A stretch of 64,000 bases of DNA from Marisediminitalea lipolytica. GTDB lineage: Bacteria; Pseudomonadota; Gammaproteobacteria; Enterobacterales; Alteromonadaceae. The DNA is taken from NCBI RefSeq assembly GCF_001758465.1, contig NZ_MJIC01000021.1, forward strand, positions 87,191 to 151,190, in the 5' to 3' direction. Shown here piece by piece: positions 55,778 to 63,988 of this stretch (the first letter of the stretch is position 1; every line of letters starts with the position of its first letter). Made by a program: the position numbers and the translations under genes. The notes beneath the pieces are model-generated. The model ran no database searches. It saw nothing but the letters and a program-made list of their open reading frames with translations, and was not told the DNA's origin.

Positions 55778-56338
55778 ATGACAAAAATAGACATTTTATC
55801 GATGTCCAGGCAATCCGAAGGCGCTTCACCAGCGCTATTAAAGGCGGCAGCAAAAGCCCTGTGCGAGGCTTATAATCGCCTGCCTCCCGACGCGCAGGAT
55901 GAGCGCATAAGGCTGCTGCAAGAATTACTGCAATGTCCGCCTTCGGTCATGGTGGAACCCGCCTTTACTATTGAATATGGTCGTCACTGTCGCATTGGTA
56001 AAGGCAGTTTTATTAATCATAATGTGACGATTATTGATACCTGTCCGATTACTATTGGTAATCAGGTGCTTATCGGCCCCAATTGCATTATTTCCAGTGC
56101 ACCACACAGAACAACATTGCACTTCAATGAGGATACCGACAGTCAGGATGGTCAGCCTGTCACTATCGGCCACCGGGTATGGATTGGCGCTAACTGCATC
56201 ATTTGCGCGGGCGTGACCATTGGCGATAACGCTGTCATTGGCGCGGGGAGTCGGGTTGAAAACGATATTCCCGCCAATTCAGTAGCCTATGGCAAACCTG
56301 CCCGGGTGCAGCGTAAAATCAAACAAAATTCTCAATAG
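55778..56338 (+). CDS. hexapeptide-repeat O-acetyltransferase
   Basis: A 186-residue left-handed beta-helix acetyltransferase of the maltose/galactoside (Maa/LacA/NodL) group. An N-terminal helical cap (about 15-50) is followed by hexapeptide turns (ITIGNQVLIGPNCI, VTIGHRVWIGANCI, VTIGDNAVIGAG) and the C-terminal YGKPARV. The usual catalytic His near TGHP is represented by APHRTT. It likely acetylates a sugar or small acceptor using acetyl-CoA. It is divergent from the MSHA locus and followed by two DUF1566 genes, so a role in surface glycan modification is an inference from context. Confidence 0.85.
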   Translation: MTKIDILSMSRQSEGASPALLKAAAKALCEAYNRLPPDAQDERIRLLQELLQCPPSVMVEPAFTIEYGRHCRIGKGSFINHNVTIIDTCPITIGNQVLIGPNCIISSAPHRTTLHFNEDTDSQDGQPVTIGHRVWIGANCIICAGVTIGDNAVIGAGSRVENDIPANSVAYGKPARVQRKIKQNSQ

Positions 56339-56399
56339 ATCGTTACCTGCTGCCGATAACCCAGACAATCAGCTGATGAGAGATAGTGGTGGTTTTCAA

Positions 56400-58100
56400 A
56401 TGAATAATATGGCGATGCCTGACGCCTGCGCACGATTTCTGTTAATAGTATTAACGCTCATTTTAACGGCCTGCGGCGGCGGTCTCAGCAAGGATGATTC
56501 TGAAGAACGTTTTGCCATTAATGCCGGTCGCGACCGCAGCGCCGCAGAGCAAACCGGGGTCAGCCTGACAGCACAGGTCTCCTTTGCCACCGGCGCGGTA
56601 ACCTATAGCTGGTCGGCAACGCCATCACTCACCATTGTTCATCCTGACAACACCCTGGCAACGGCTAGTCTGAGTACACCGGCCGTGACAGCCGACACGC
56701 AGTACATTATTAGCGTAAATGCAACCGACAGTGCCGGCCAGTCTGCCAATGACAGTTTTACCCTTACCGTAACGCCGGAGAATCTGCCTCCGGCAGCGGT
56801 CATCAATCTTACCGCCTGGCCCGATCAGGCGGTCGATACCTACCCGGCAGGTGTAACACTTACTTTTGATGGCCGTAACAGCAGCGACACCGATAGCAGC
56901 ACCAGTGAACCTATCAGTAGCTGGCTGTGGCAACAAACCGCCGGAGATGACGTACTGACCGGTTTGGAAACCGACCAGTCAACACTGGTTTTCGACACCC
57001 CGATTACGGCCTCGCGGCAAACTCTTACACTGACTCTAACGGTCACCGACAATGAAGGCGCTACCAATACGGCAACGCGCTCGATTACCGTGCTGTCCCA
57101 ATCCGAAACCCCGCCGCAAATTGATGCGGGCATCGATCAGGCGGTATTTTCAGGCGAACGCATTGTACTGGCGGGTACTGCCACCAGCTCAGTGCCAGCC
57201 GCCATGCCAATTACCACCTTATGGACATACAGTGGCGATGCCGAGCCTGCCATCGTAAATCCGACTGTGGCAGATACCTACGCTATTGCCCCGACAGTCA
57301 GTAGCGAAACCCCATTGGATTTTTATCTGACCGGCGATGATAATTTTGGCAATCAGGTCACCGAACACCTTCGCGTGCTGGTGCGCCCTTTCCCGGTGCG
57401 GGTACTTAACGATACCGGCATGACTCAGCAGGCCACTAACAGTAGTTTATCTGCCACTCAGCAAAATGGCTGGCCCGGTCAGGACGGCCAGCGCGGGGCA
57501 GATGCACTGGCAGCTAGCGGTCAGCTCGATAAAGCGGGACGCGGCGAGGCGGGGTTCGATTTTACCAAGCTTAATGCCAATGGCGACGAAGAGGATGTGG
57601 ATGCCGACCAGTTTAGCTGTGTGCGGGATAACGTCACCGGCCTGGTTTGGGAAGTAAAAACCACCGATGGCGGTTTACAGGATCTCGACCACCGCTACAG
57701 CTGGTACGCCGCCGAAGATAACGGCGGTGCGGAAGGTACACTTAACGGTACCGGTACGGTTTGTACCCTTACCAACTGCAATACTGCCGCCTACATAGAA
57801 GCCATTAATACCGCCGGGTTGTGCGGTTTTTACGACTGGCGCTTGCCGGACCATCAGGAACTCATGTCGCTGGTCCATTTTGGTCGCAGCGGGCTGCCCC
57901 GCCTGGATGTTCATTACTTTCCGAATACCGGAGCAGAAACTGCAGACACCTTATGGTACTGGACAGCCCAGCCAAGTGCTGACGGGGTGAGTAATGATGC
58001 CGCCCAAAATGCCTGGGCCATCGATTTTATTTCCGGTGTGGACAACTTCTTAAATAAATCCAATGCGGTGAGCATTCGTCTGGTCAGAGCGGGGCGCTAA
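56400..58100 (+). CDS. DUF1566 lipoprotein with Ig/PKD-like repeats
   Basis: A 566-residue predicted outer-membrane lipoprotein. The signal ends with lipobox LTAC (Cys25), then GGG and an acidic linker. Two or three PKD/Ig-like beta domains follow (about 35-125, 130-240 and 245-340). The C-terminal DUF1566 (Lcl-type, lectin-like) domain is at about 400-565, with LVWEVKTTDGG, YDWRLPDHQEL and a final SIRLVRAGR. Such domains are found in surface adhesins. The ATG at 56400 is preferred because it gives a normal lipobox; an earlier in-frame start would overlap the acetyltransferase gene. It lies two bases before a second DUF1566 gene. Confidence 0.82.
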   Translation: MNNMAMPDACARFLLIVLTLILTACGGGLSKDDSEERFAINAGRDRSAAEQTGVSLTAQVSFATGAVTYSWSATPSLTIVHPDNTLATASLSTPAVTADTQYIISVNATDSAGQSANDSFTLTVTPENLPPAAVINLTAWPDQAVDTYPAGVTLTFDGRNSSDTDSSTSEPISSWLWQQTAGDDVLTGLETDQSTLVFDTPITASRQTLTLTLTVTDNEGATNTATRSITVLSQSETPPQIDAGIDQAVFSGERIVLAGTATSSVPAAMPITTLWTYSGDAEPAIVNPTVADTYAIAPTVSSETPLDFYLTGDDNFGNQVTEHLRVLVRPFPVRVLNDTGMTQQATNSSLSATQQNGWPGQDGQRGADALAASGQLDKAGRGEAGFDFTKLNANGDEEDVDADQFSCVRDNVTGLVWEVKTTDGGLQDLDHRYSWYAAEDNGGAEGTLNGTGTVCTLTNCNTAAYIEAINTAGLCGFYDWRLPDHQELMSLVHFGRSGLPRLDVHYFPNTGAETADTLWYWTAQPSADGVSNDAAQNAWAIDFISGVDNFLNKSNAVSIRLVRAGR

Positions 58101-58102
58101 TC

Positions 58103-58612
58103 ATGAAACCATTAATCAGCATATTGTTGGCGCTTACGTTTACCACTTCGGTTATGGCTCAGGAATGTTTAACCAACGCAGTTGAAACCACCGCGGATGA
58201 GGTTTTTTCCATGGTTACTCCGGCCACCGTGCTGCATATTCCCACGGGTCTTATCTGGCAACGCTGTGCCGTAGGGCAAACCTGGGATGGCACTACCTGT
58301 AGCGGTGAAGCGGAACAGCTGACCTGGCAACAGGCGCTGGTGTACGCTCGCGACTTTGACGCCAGCTTACTGGAAGGCTGGCGGGTGCCTAACGTAAAAG
58401 AGCTGGCGTCGCTGACCGAACGAAACTGTGTTCGTCCGGCTATTAATACCACGTTTTTTCCGGCGACACCCTCGGATAGTTTCTGGTCTTCCACACCGAG
58501 CCTGACCGACCAGGAGCGGGTATGGACCGTGGCATTTTTTAACGCCAGTCACTCCATCAAGGAAAAGCAGCGGGCTATTTACCTGCGACTGGTAAAAACC
58601 AATCAGCCCTGA
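58103..58612 (+). CDS. secreted single-domain DUF1566 protein
   Basis: A 169-residue protein with a signal peptide (1-19, ending VMAQE). The mature part is almost entirely one DUF1566 domain (GLIWQRCAVGQ, WRVPNVKELASL, AIYLRLVK), with the Trp-rich core typical of the family. It starts two bases after the larger DUF1566 gene, so the two are co-transcribed and may form a surface complex. It ends 15 bases before the convergent PHA synthase gene, with no clear terminator between. Confidence 0.85.
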   Translation: MKPLISILLALTFTTSVMAQECLTNAVETTADEVFSMVTPATVLHIPTGLIWQRCAVGQTWDGTTCSGEAEQLTWQQALVYARDFDASLLEGWRVPNVKELASLTERNCVRPAINTTFFPATPSDSFWSSTPSLTDQERVWTVAFFNASHSIKEKQRAIYLRLVKTNQP

Positions 58613-58627
58613 TAGCTCATCAGCCAG

Positions 58628-60364
58628 CTATTGAGCCAGTACATATTCCCCCGGAGCAGCCGGAAACGGTTTAACCGGCTCTACTTCGCGGGCAGGCACC
58701 ATAGCGCCGGACCGGGCCTCTAGCCATTGTTGCCATTCCGGCCACCAGGAGCCTTCTTTCATTGGTACTTCGTCCAGCCAGGCTTGTGGTGGCAAATAGG
58801 TACCATCTTCCTTGCGGGTGGAAATCTGATATACCCGGTGCGGATGACCAGGCTCACTGATAATGCCGGCGTTATGCCCGCCATTGGTCAGTAAAAAGGT
58901 AATATCCTTGTCGATAAGCAGGTTAATTTTATACACCGACTGCCAGGGGGCCACGTGATCTTTGGCCGTACCCACTACAAATAACGGCACCTGAATGTCT
59001 GCCAGCGCAATAGGCTTGTCGTCTACCATCAACTGACCGCTGGCCAGTGAATTGTGTAAATAGCACTGACGCAGGTATTCGGCGTGCATACGGGCGGGCA
59101 TGCGGGTCGCATCTTTATTCCAGGTCAGCAAATCGTTGGGGTGCTGGCGCTCACCGAGCAGGTATTCTTTTACCCAACGGGCCCACAGCAAATAATTAGC
59201 GCGCAACATCACAAAGGTGCCAGCCATACTCTCTTTGGGCAAATAGCCATTTTTAGCCATGACGGCCTCAAGCATGGACAGCTGGCTTTCATCAATAAAC
59301 AGTCTTAGATCCCCGGCGTCACTAAAGTCGGTCTGCGCCGCCAGCAGGGTTAATGCACAAAACGGACTGCGCTTTTCTCTTTCCAGCCAGGCCGCCGCCA
59401 TGGCTAGCAATGTTCCGCCTAAACAATACCCTACGCCATTAATACGCTGGTCAGGCACCCGTTTTTGCACGGCCTCAATGGCCTCGCCAAGACCATGCTT
59501 GAGGTAATCCATCAGCCCGACATTGTGATCCTCGTGCTGCGGATTTTTCCACGAAATCATAAAAACGGTATGGCCTTTATCCACCAGAAATTTCACCAGT
59601 GAATTGTGCGGTGATAAGTCCAGAATGTAGTATTTCATGATCCAGGCCGGCACAACCAGTACGGGTTCGGCGCACACTTCGTCGGTTGTCGGACTGTACT
59701 GAATCAGCTCAAGCAAGTTGTTTTTAAACACAACCTGACCAGGCGTTACGGCGATGTTCTCACCCACTTTATAGCGGTCCTGGGAAACCTCGTCCGACTC
59801 ATTGAGGTACTGCTGCTGAATATCCTCAAGCAGGTTATCGGTGCCTTTCACCAGGTTCGCACCAGCAGATTCCATGGTTTTCTGGATCACCTTAGGATTG
59901 GTAAACAGGTAATTAGCCGGCGACAAGGCTTCCAGCCATTGGCGAACCGAAAAGTTAACCATATCAATGTGATGTTTTTCGACACCCGGTACATCACGGG
60001 TTGCCAGTTGCCACCACTGACGCAGGGCCAGATAATTTTGCCGGTACAAGGCATACGGCCAGGGCTGCCATTCGGCACCAGTCAGACGATTATCACTGGC
60101 GGCTTCATCAACATGGGTGTTGGTGGCGCTGGCGTTAGTTAACGTGAGGTCGAGCAAAGCCTGCTGCTTCCCCAGCGATAACAGCAAATGGATAAACCAG
60201 TCAGTAAACGCCAGTGAATAGGCTACGGGGTCTATGCCGCCGGTAAACTGACTGAGTAACTGGTTGATTGCATAATCGGGTTTAAGGGGCTCACTAACAT
60301 CATCAGGCACGGCATGCTGATCGGTGTAGGTATATTCAATAACATTGCTTTCGTGGTTAATCAT
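58628..60364 (-). CDS. phaC: class I poly(3-hydroxyalkanoate) synthase
   Basis: A 578-residue PHA polymerase. The N-terminal PhaC_N domain (about 95-265) precedes the alpha/beta hydrolase core. The lipase-like box GYCLGG carries the catalytic Cys314; Asp469 (TAKDHVAPW) and His497 (NGGHNAG) complete the triad. It polymerises (R)-3-hydroxyacyl-CoA into storage granules. Length fits class I, single-subunit enzymes. No phaA, phaB or phasin is nearby, so monomers could come from the MaoC-type hydratase domain of the divergent gene. AGGGAGA precedes the ATG. Confidence 0.95.
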   Translation of the reverse strand: MINHESNVIEYTYTDQHAVPDDVSEPLKPDYAINQLLSQFTGGIDPVAYSLAFTDWFIHLLLSLGKQQALLDLTLTNASATNTHVDEAASDNRLTGAEWQPWPYALYRQNYLALRQWWQLATRDVPGVEKHHIDMVNFSVRQWLEALSPANYLFTNPKVIQKTMESAGANLVKGTDNLLEDIQQQYLNESDEVSQDRYKVGENIAVTPGQVVFKNNLLELIQYSPTTDEVCAEPVLVVPAWIMKYYILDLSPHNSLVKFLVDKGHTVFMISWKNPQHEDHNVGLMDYLKHGLGEAIEAVQKRVPDQRINGVGYCLGGTLLAMAAAWLEREKRSPFCALTLLAAQTDFSDAGDLRLFIDESQLSMLEAVMAKNGYLPKESMAGTFVMLRANYLLWARWVKEYLLGERQHPNDLLTWNKDATRMPARMHAEYLRQCYLHNSLASGQLMVDDKPIALADIQVPLFVVGTAKDHVAPWQSVYKINLLIDKDITFLLTNGGHNAGIISEPGHPHRVYQISTRKEDGTYLPPQAWLDEVPMKEGSWWPEWQQWLEARSGAMVPAREVEPVKPFPAAPGEYVLAQ

Positions 60365-60424
60365 GAGGTGTCTCCCTGACCGTTTTATTTACCTTACCAC
60401 CAGGCGTTACGAAAAAGCTTGATC

Positions 60425-60438
60425 TTGATGGGTATCAA
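60425..60438. promoter_or_regulatory. perfect FNR-type box
   Basis: TTGATGGGTATCAA matches the FNR/ANR consensus TTGAT-N4-ATCAA at every position. It lies 94 bases before the MaoC-Pta ATG and 61 bases before phaC. If FNR activates in the classic -41.5 position towards pta, transcription would start near 60473 and the -10 would be TAGTCT at 60461-60466, which is only a partial match. Strong as a site, inferred as to effect. Confidence 0.7.
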
Positions 60439-60471
60439 TGCACATTTATTCATCAGGTTGTAGTCTGGCAG

Positions 60472-60483
60472 TGTAATATTACA
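60472..60483. promoter_or_regulatory. 12-base palindrome upstream of MaoC-pta
   Basis: TGTAATATTACA is a perfect palindrome 49-60 bases before the MaoC-Pta ATG and next to the start point predicted from the FNR box. It could bind a dimeric regulator, perhaps a repressor, or be chance AT-rich symmetry. Confidence 0.35.
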
Positions 60484-60531
60484 AAGCGACTTTAACGACT
60501 CACATTTGGCGCCTCTGGCCGGAGAATCGAT

Positions 60532-61926
60532 ATGGAAATGATCCGCAATAAACCCTATGACAGCATTACAGTTGGCGACACTGCGTCGCTTAGCCGCACC
60601 CTTACACGCAAAGATATTCAGCTGTTTGCCATCATGTCCGGCGACGTCAATCCGGCGCACGTTGATGAAGAGTATGCTAATAGTTCGCAGTTTCACCATA
60701 TTATTGCCCACGGTATGTGGGGCGGTGCGTTGATCTCCACCGTACTGGGCACCCAGTTACCCGGCCCTGGTACTATTTATTTAAAGCAGGATTTTACCTT
60801 CCGCCGCCCGGTTTCCCTGGGCGATAACCTCACGGTTTCGGTAACGGTGCTGGAAAAACGAGACCATCATCATATTTTGCTGGATTGTTCCTGTACCAAT
60901 CAGGACAACGAGGTGGTTATTGAAGGTCAGGCGCTGGTTAAAGCCCCTACCGAGCAAATAGACCGCCCCCGGGCTGTGTTACCCGCAGTAGAATTAAAAG
61001 AAGAAAGCGTTGGCCGCTACCAGCAGTTTATGGACATGGCCAAAGGCATGTCACCGCTCAAAACCTGCGTGATCCACCCGGTAGATTTAAACTCCCTGGC
61101 TGGTGCCGTTGATGCCGCCGAAGATAATCTTATCGAGCCCATTTTAGTAGGCCCCAGGGCGCGCATTGAACAGGTAGCCAAAGAAAACAAGCTGGATATT
61201 TCCCGTTTTGAACTGGTCGATACCCCGCACAGTCATGCCGCCGCCGAAACTGCGGTAAAACTGGTTAGCAGCGGTCAGGCCGAAGCGCTGATGAAAGGCC
61301 ATTTGCATACCGATGAAATGATGCATGAAGTGCTTAACAAAGAGTATGGTTTGCGCACCGGACGGGGGATCAGCCATATTTTTGCGCTGGATGCCCCCAG
61401 CTATCACAAGTCACTGTTTTTAACTGATGCCGCTATCAATATCCGGCCTAATCTGGCAACCAAAAAAGACATTATTCAAAATGCCATCGAACTGGTTTAT
61501 ACCCTGACAAACCGCACGCCCAAAGTGGCCATATTATCGGCCGTAGAAACCGTGGAAGAGAAAATACCATCAACCCTTGATGCTACTGCGCTGTGTAAAA
61601 TGGCCGAACGTGGTCAGATAGTCGGCGGCTTGCTGGATGGCCCGTTAGCTATGGATAACGCTATCTCTGCCGATGCCGCCAAAGCCAAAGCCATTATGTC
61701 GCAGGTTGCCGGTGATGCCGACATTCTGGTCGCGCCTGATCTTGAATCCGGCAACATGCTGTTTAAACAAATGCGCTATTTGTCGGGCATCGAAGGAGCC
61801 GGTATTGTATTGGGAGCCCGCGCACCTATTATTCTGACCAGCCGTGCAGGCGGTCCGCTTACCCGTAAGGTATCCTGTGCTATGGCACTGGTTTATCAGC
61901 GTAAACGCGCAGAGCAATCGTTATGA
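60532..61926 (+). CDS. MaoC hydratase / phosphate acyltransferase fusion
   Basis: A 464-residue fusion. Residues about 10-145 form a MaoC-like hot-dog domain with the hydratase motif SGDVNPAHVDEEYA (Asp38, Asn40, His43), typical of (R)-specific enoyl-CoA hydratases. Residues about 160-460 form a phosphotransacetylase/phosphotransbutyrylase domain (GHLHTDEMMHEVL, DGPLAMDNAIS). This bifunctional arrangement is known in databases as enoyl-CoA hydratase/phosphate acetyltransferase. It could make (R)-3-hydroxyacyl-CoA and interconvert acyl-CoA and acyl-phosphate. It overlaps the kinase gene by four bases. GGAGA is upstream of the ATG. Confidence 0.92.
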   Translation: MEMIRNKPYDSITVGDTASLSRTLTRKDIQLFAIMSGDVNPAHVDEEYANSSQFHHIIAHGMWGGALISTVLGTQLPGPGTIYLKQDFTFRRPVSLGDNLTVSVTVLEKRDHHHILLDCSCTNQDNEVVIEGQALVKAPTEQIDRPRAVLPAVELKEESVGRYQQFMDMAKGMSPLKTCVIHPVDLNSLAGAVDAAEDNLIEPILVGPRARIEQVAKENKLDISRFELVDTPHSHAAAETAVKLVSSGQAEALMKGHLHTDEMMHEVLNKEYGLRTGRGISHIFALDAPSYHKSLFLTDAAINIRPNLATKKDIIQNAIELVYTLTNRTPKVAILSAVETVEEKIPSTLDATALCKMAERGQIVGGLLDGPLAMDNAISADAAKAKAIMSQVAGDADILVAPDLESGNMLFKQMRYLSGIEGAGIVLGARAPIILTSRAGGPLTRKVSCAMALVYQRKRAEQSL

Positions 61927-63020
61927 ACACCGTTCAGTCTGAACCCCACTATCTGATATTGAACAGCGGTTCTTCAACCTTAAAATATGCGGTATTTAAT
62001 GCCGCCAACCTTGAGGTACTGGAGCGAGGCGTGTTTGAACTAACCGCCACTAACTATGCTGAAACCCTGGAAGAAGTGCTGCACCACGGCGGTTATGTCA
62101 CCGCTGTAGGGCACCGTGTGGTACATGGCGGCACGGCGTACACAGATCCCCTGCTAATTAATGATGCCTCCTTACAGGCACTTGATGAACTCTGCGAACT
62201 GGCACCGTTGCATCAGCCGCATAATCTGCACGCGGTAAAAGTGCTGCGTGAGCTGCACCCGGAGCTGACTCAGGTAGCCTGTTTCGATACCGCTTTTCAT
62301 CAAACTCAGCCGCCCTTGCATACCCGTTACGCCATTCCCGCCAGGTTGAGTGACCAGGGTATTCGCCGGTACGGTTTTCATGGCTTGTCTTACGACTATA
62401 TCAGCCGCCAGTTAGCGCGGCATACCGCTAATCAGGGTGGCAAGGCTGTGGTGCTGCACCTTGGTAGCGGCGCCAGTGGTTGTGCCATGCTTAATGGTAA
62501 AAGTATCAGCTCTACTATGGGTTTTACCGCACTGGATGGTCTGATGATGGCAACCCGTTGCGGCACGATTGATCCGGGTCTGGTTTTGCACTGTGTCACT
62601 CAGCTTAATATGAGTGCGACTGACGTCACCAACATGCTTTACAAAGAATCAGGGCTGCAGGGAAGCTCCGGTATTAGTGGTGATATGCGCAAACTGATTG
62701 AACAATCGGACAATCAGGCTGCAACAGATGCCATCGCTCTTTACTGCCATTACATTGTCCGCGCTGTGGGCTCGTTATGTGCCGAGCTACAGGGGTTAGA
62801 CAGCCTGGTATTTACCGCTGGCGTGGGCGAAAATCAGCCGCTGATTCGTCAGCAGGTGGCTGACAAGCTAAGCTGGCTGGGAGTAGAACTGGATGAGCAG
62901 GCAAACCAGGCCGGAGAACTGGTCATCAGCACGGCGCAATCTGCGGTAAAAGTGATGGTCATTGCCACCAACGAAGAGTGGATTATTGCCCATCAGATGA
63001 AATCGCTGCTCGGCCATTAG
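61923..63020 (+). CDS. ackA: acetate/propionate/butyrate-type kinase
   Basis: A 365-residue acetokinase-family enzyme, shorter than E. coli AckA (400). NSGSSTLKYAVF (N-terminal phosphate loop), GHRVVHGG, CFDTAFH, RYGFHGLSYDYI, HLGSGASGCAM and FTAGVGENQP are all present. It makes ATP and a short-chain acid from acyl-phosphate. It starts within the stop of the upstream fusion gene (ATGA), so the two form a substrate-level phosphorylation pair. The acyl specificity (acetate or longer) is not clear; butyrate is possible given the Ptb-like partner. Confidence 0.9.
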   Translation: MNTVQSEPHYLILNSGSSTLKYAVFNAANLEVLERGVFELTATNYAETLEEVLHHGGYVTAVGHRVVHGGTAYTDPLLINDASLQALDELCELAPLHQPHNLHAVKVLRELHPELTQVACFDTAFHQTQPPLHTRYAIPARLSDQGIRRYGFHGLSYDYISRQLARHTANQGGKAVVLHLGSGASGCAMLNGKSISSTMGFTALDGLMMATRCGTIDPGLVLHCVTQLNMSATDVTNMLYKESGLQGSSGISGDMRKLIEQSDNQAATDAIALYCHYIVRAVGSLCAELQGLDSLVFTAGVGENQPLIRQQVADKLSWLGVELDEQANQAGELVISTAQSAVKVMVIATNEEWIIAHQMKSLLGH

Positions 63021-63028
63021 CCGTGATG

Positions 63029-63388
63029 TTACAGCCCAAAGCGTTTTAGCCAGTCGCTTAATGTCATGGTTGCAAAGTCCTGGTATTCACCGGCATCGTA
63101 AAAGCGACCGTGGCATTGGGGGCAACTTTCAAAGTGGATATGTGCCTGCTTAGGGTCAGTCATTTGCAATAGCTTAACCGTGCTGCAAACCGGGCAGACA
63201 ATGTCTGTTTGGTCATTATACACAGCCCCAACAGCCTCATCGCCGGTATCAATAACTTCGGCAAAATCCTTATGCTCCTGATGCTCCATCACGTCGAACC
63301 ATAATCCGTGACAGTTATCGCACCGCTCGACCACGCCAAAGGGCGTTTTAATGTGTTCGAAGCGGCCTTCACATTTTGGGCATTTCAT
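63029..63388 (-). CDS. double zinc-ribbon protein (TFIIB-type)
   Basis: A 119-residue protein with two zf-TFIIB-like ribbons. Cys3/Cys6 with Cys23/Cys26 form the first (MKCPKCEGRF to RCDNCHGLW); Cys65/Cys68 with Cys89/Cys92 form the second (CPVCS to CPQCHGRFYDAGEY). Each ribbon ends in the typical W/Y-D/A-x-E pattern. Proteins of this family are widespread but of unknown function; nucleic-acid or protein binding is possible. It ends eight bases after ackA, convergent. AGGTAA precedes the ATG. Confidence 0.8.
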   Translation of the reverse strand: MKCPKCEGRFEHIKTPFGVVERCDNCHGLWFDVMEHQEHKDFAEVIDTGDEAVGAVYNDQTDIVCPVCSTVKLLQMTDPKQAHIHFESCPQCHGRFYDAGEYQDFATMTLSDWLKRFGL

Positions 63389-63463
63389 CGTCAGTTACCT
63401 GAATCAACAACACAGGCCGACACTATAAGCAATCCGGACAGCACTGTCATGCACCATAGATTC

Positions 63464-63481
63464 CCCCGGGCATGCCCGGGG
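63464..63481. repeat. IS200-type right-end hairpin
   Basis: CCCCGGGCATGCCCGGGG is a perfect 18-base palindrome, ten bases after the transposase stop. Its place and form fit the subterminal right-end hairpin recognised by Y1 transposases. It may also serve as a terminator for the transposase. Confidence 0.75.
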
Positions 63482-63490
63482 TTCTTTCTG

Positions 63491-63919
63491 TTACAGCTCC
63501 ATTCGGAGCTGATCTGAATCCTTCCGACCTTGATGCTCAACGTAGTTCCGTATTGTGTGCTCGTCTAAGCCTACGCTGCTTACAAAGTAACCCGGCGACC
63601 AAACAATATTTTCATTCCAATAGACCTTTCCTAGCCATTTGAATGTCTTTCTCATGTTTGACGCTGACTGGGCTTTGAGTTTACCCATCACTTCTGCTAT
63701 CGAGTATTTCGGTGGAATGACCATCAACATGTGCATATGGTCATTATCAAAGCCCATTCGCTCTATCGTTACGCCGGGCATACTTCGAAGCAGCTTCGGC
63801 AACACTTTGCGCAAATACTCCACGACGAAAGGCTTCAGTATCCGACGCCTGTATTTGGTTACCCAGACGACGTGATATTGAAGTCTATATAGACCATGTG
63901 ATGAGACTCGAACTTCCAT
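63491..63919 (-). CDS. tnpA: IS200-type Y1 transposase TnpA
   Basis: A 142-residue HUH/Y1 transposase. The metal-binding pair His61/His63 is in DHMHMLMVIPP and the catalytic Tyr126 in IRNYVEHQ with Gln130. It begins with the YRLQYHVVWVTKYRR strand typical of the family. It works as a dimer on single-stranded DNA and leaves no target duplication. Length is full, and no stop or frameshift is seen, so it may be active. Confidence 0.93.
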   Translation of the reverse strand: MEVRVSSHGLYRLQYHVVWVTKYRRRILKPFVVEYLRKVLPKLLRSMPGVTIERMGFDNDHMHMLMVIPPKYSIAEVMGKLKAQSASNMRKTFKWLGKVYWNENIVWSPGYFVSSVGLDEHTIRNYVEHQGRKDSDQLRMEL

Positions 63920-63951
63920 CTTCGTAGCATACAGGCCTCGGACTCATTCAT

Positions 63952-63988
63952 CCACGGGTAAACCCGTGGTGTTCTGTCGCTTCGCGAC
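63952..63988. repeat. IS200-type left-end hairpins
   Basis: CCACGGGT-AA-ACCCGTGG (63952-63969) forms a strong hairpin 33 bases before the transposase ATG. A second small stem, GTCGC-TTC-GCGAC (63976-63988), lies further out. The first is the likely transposase-binding hairpin; the second may be part of the element or flanking DNA. Confidence 0.65.
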
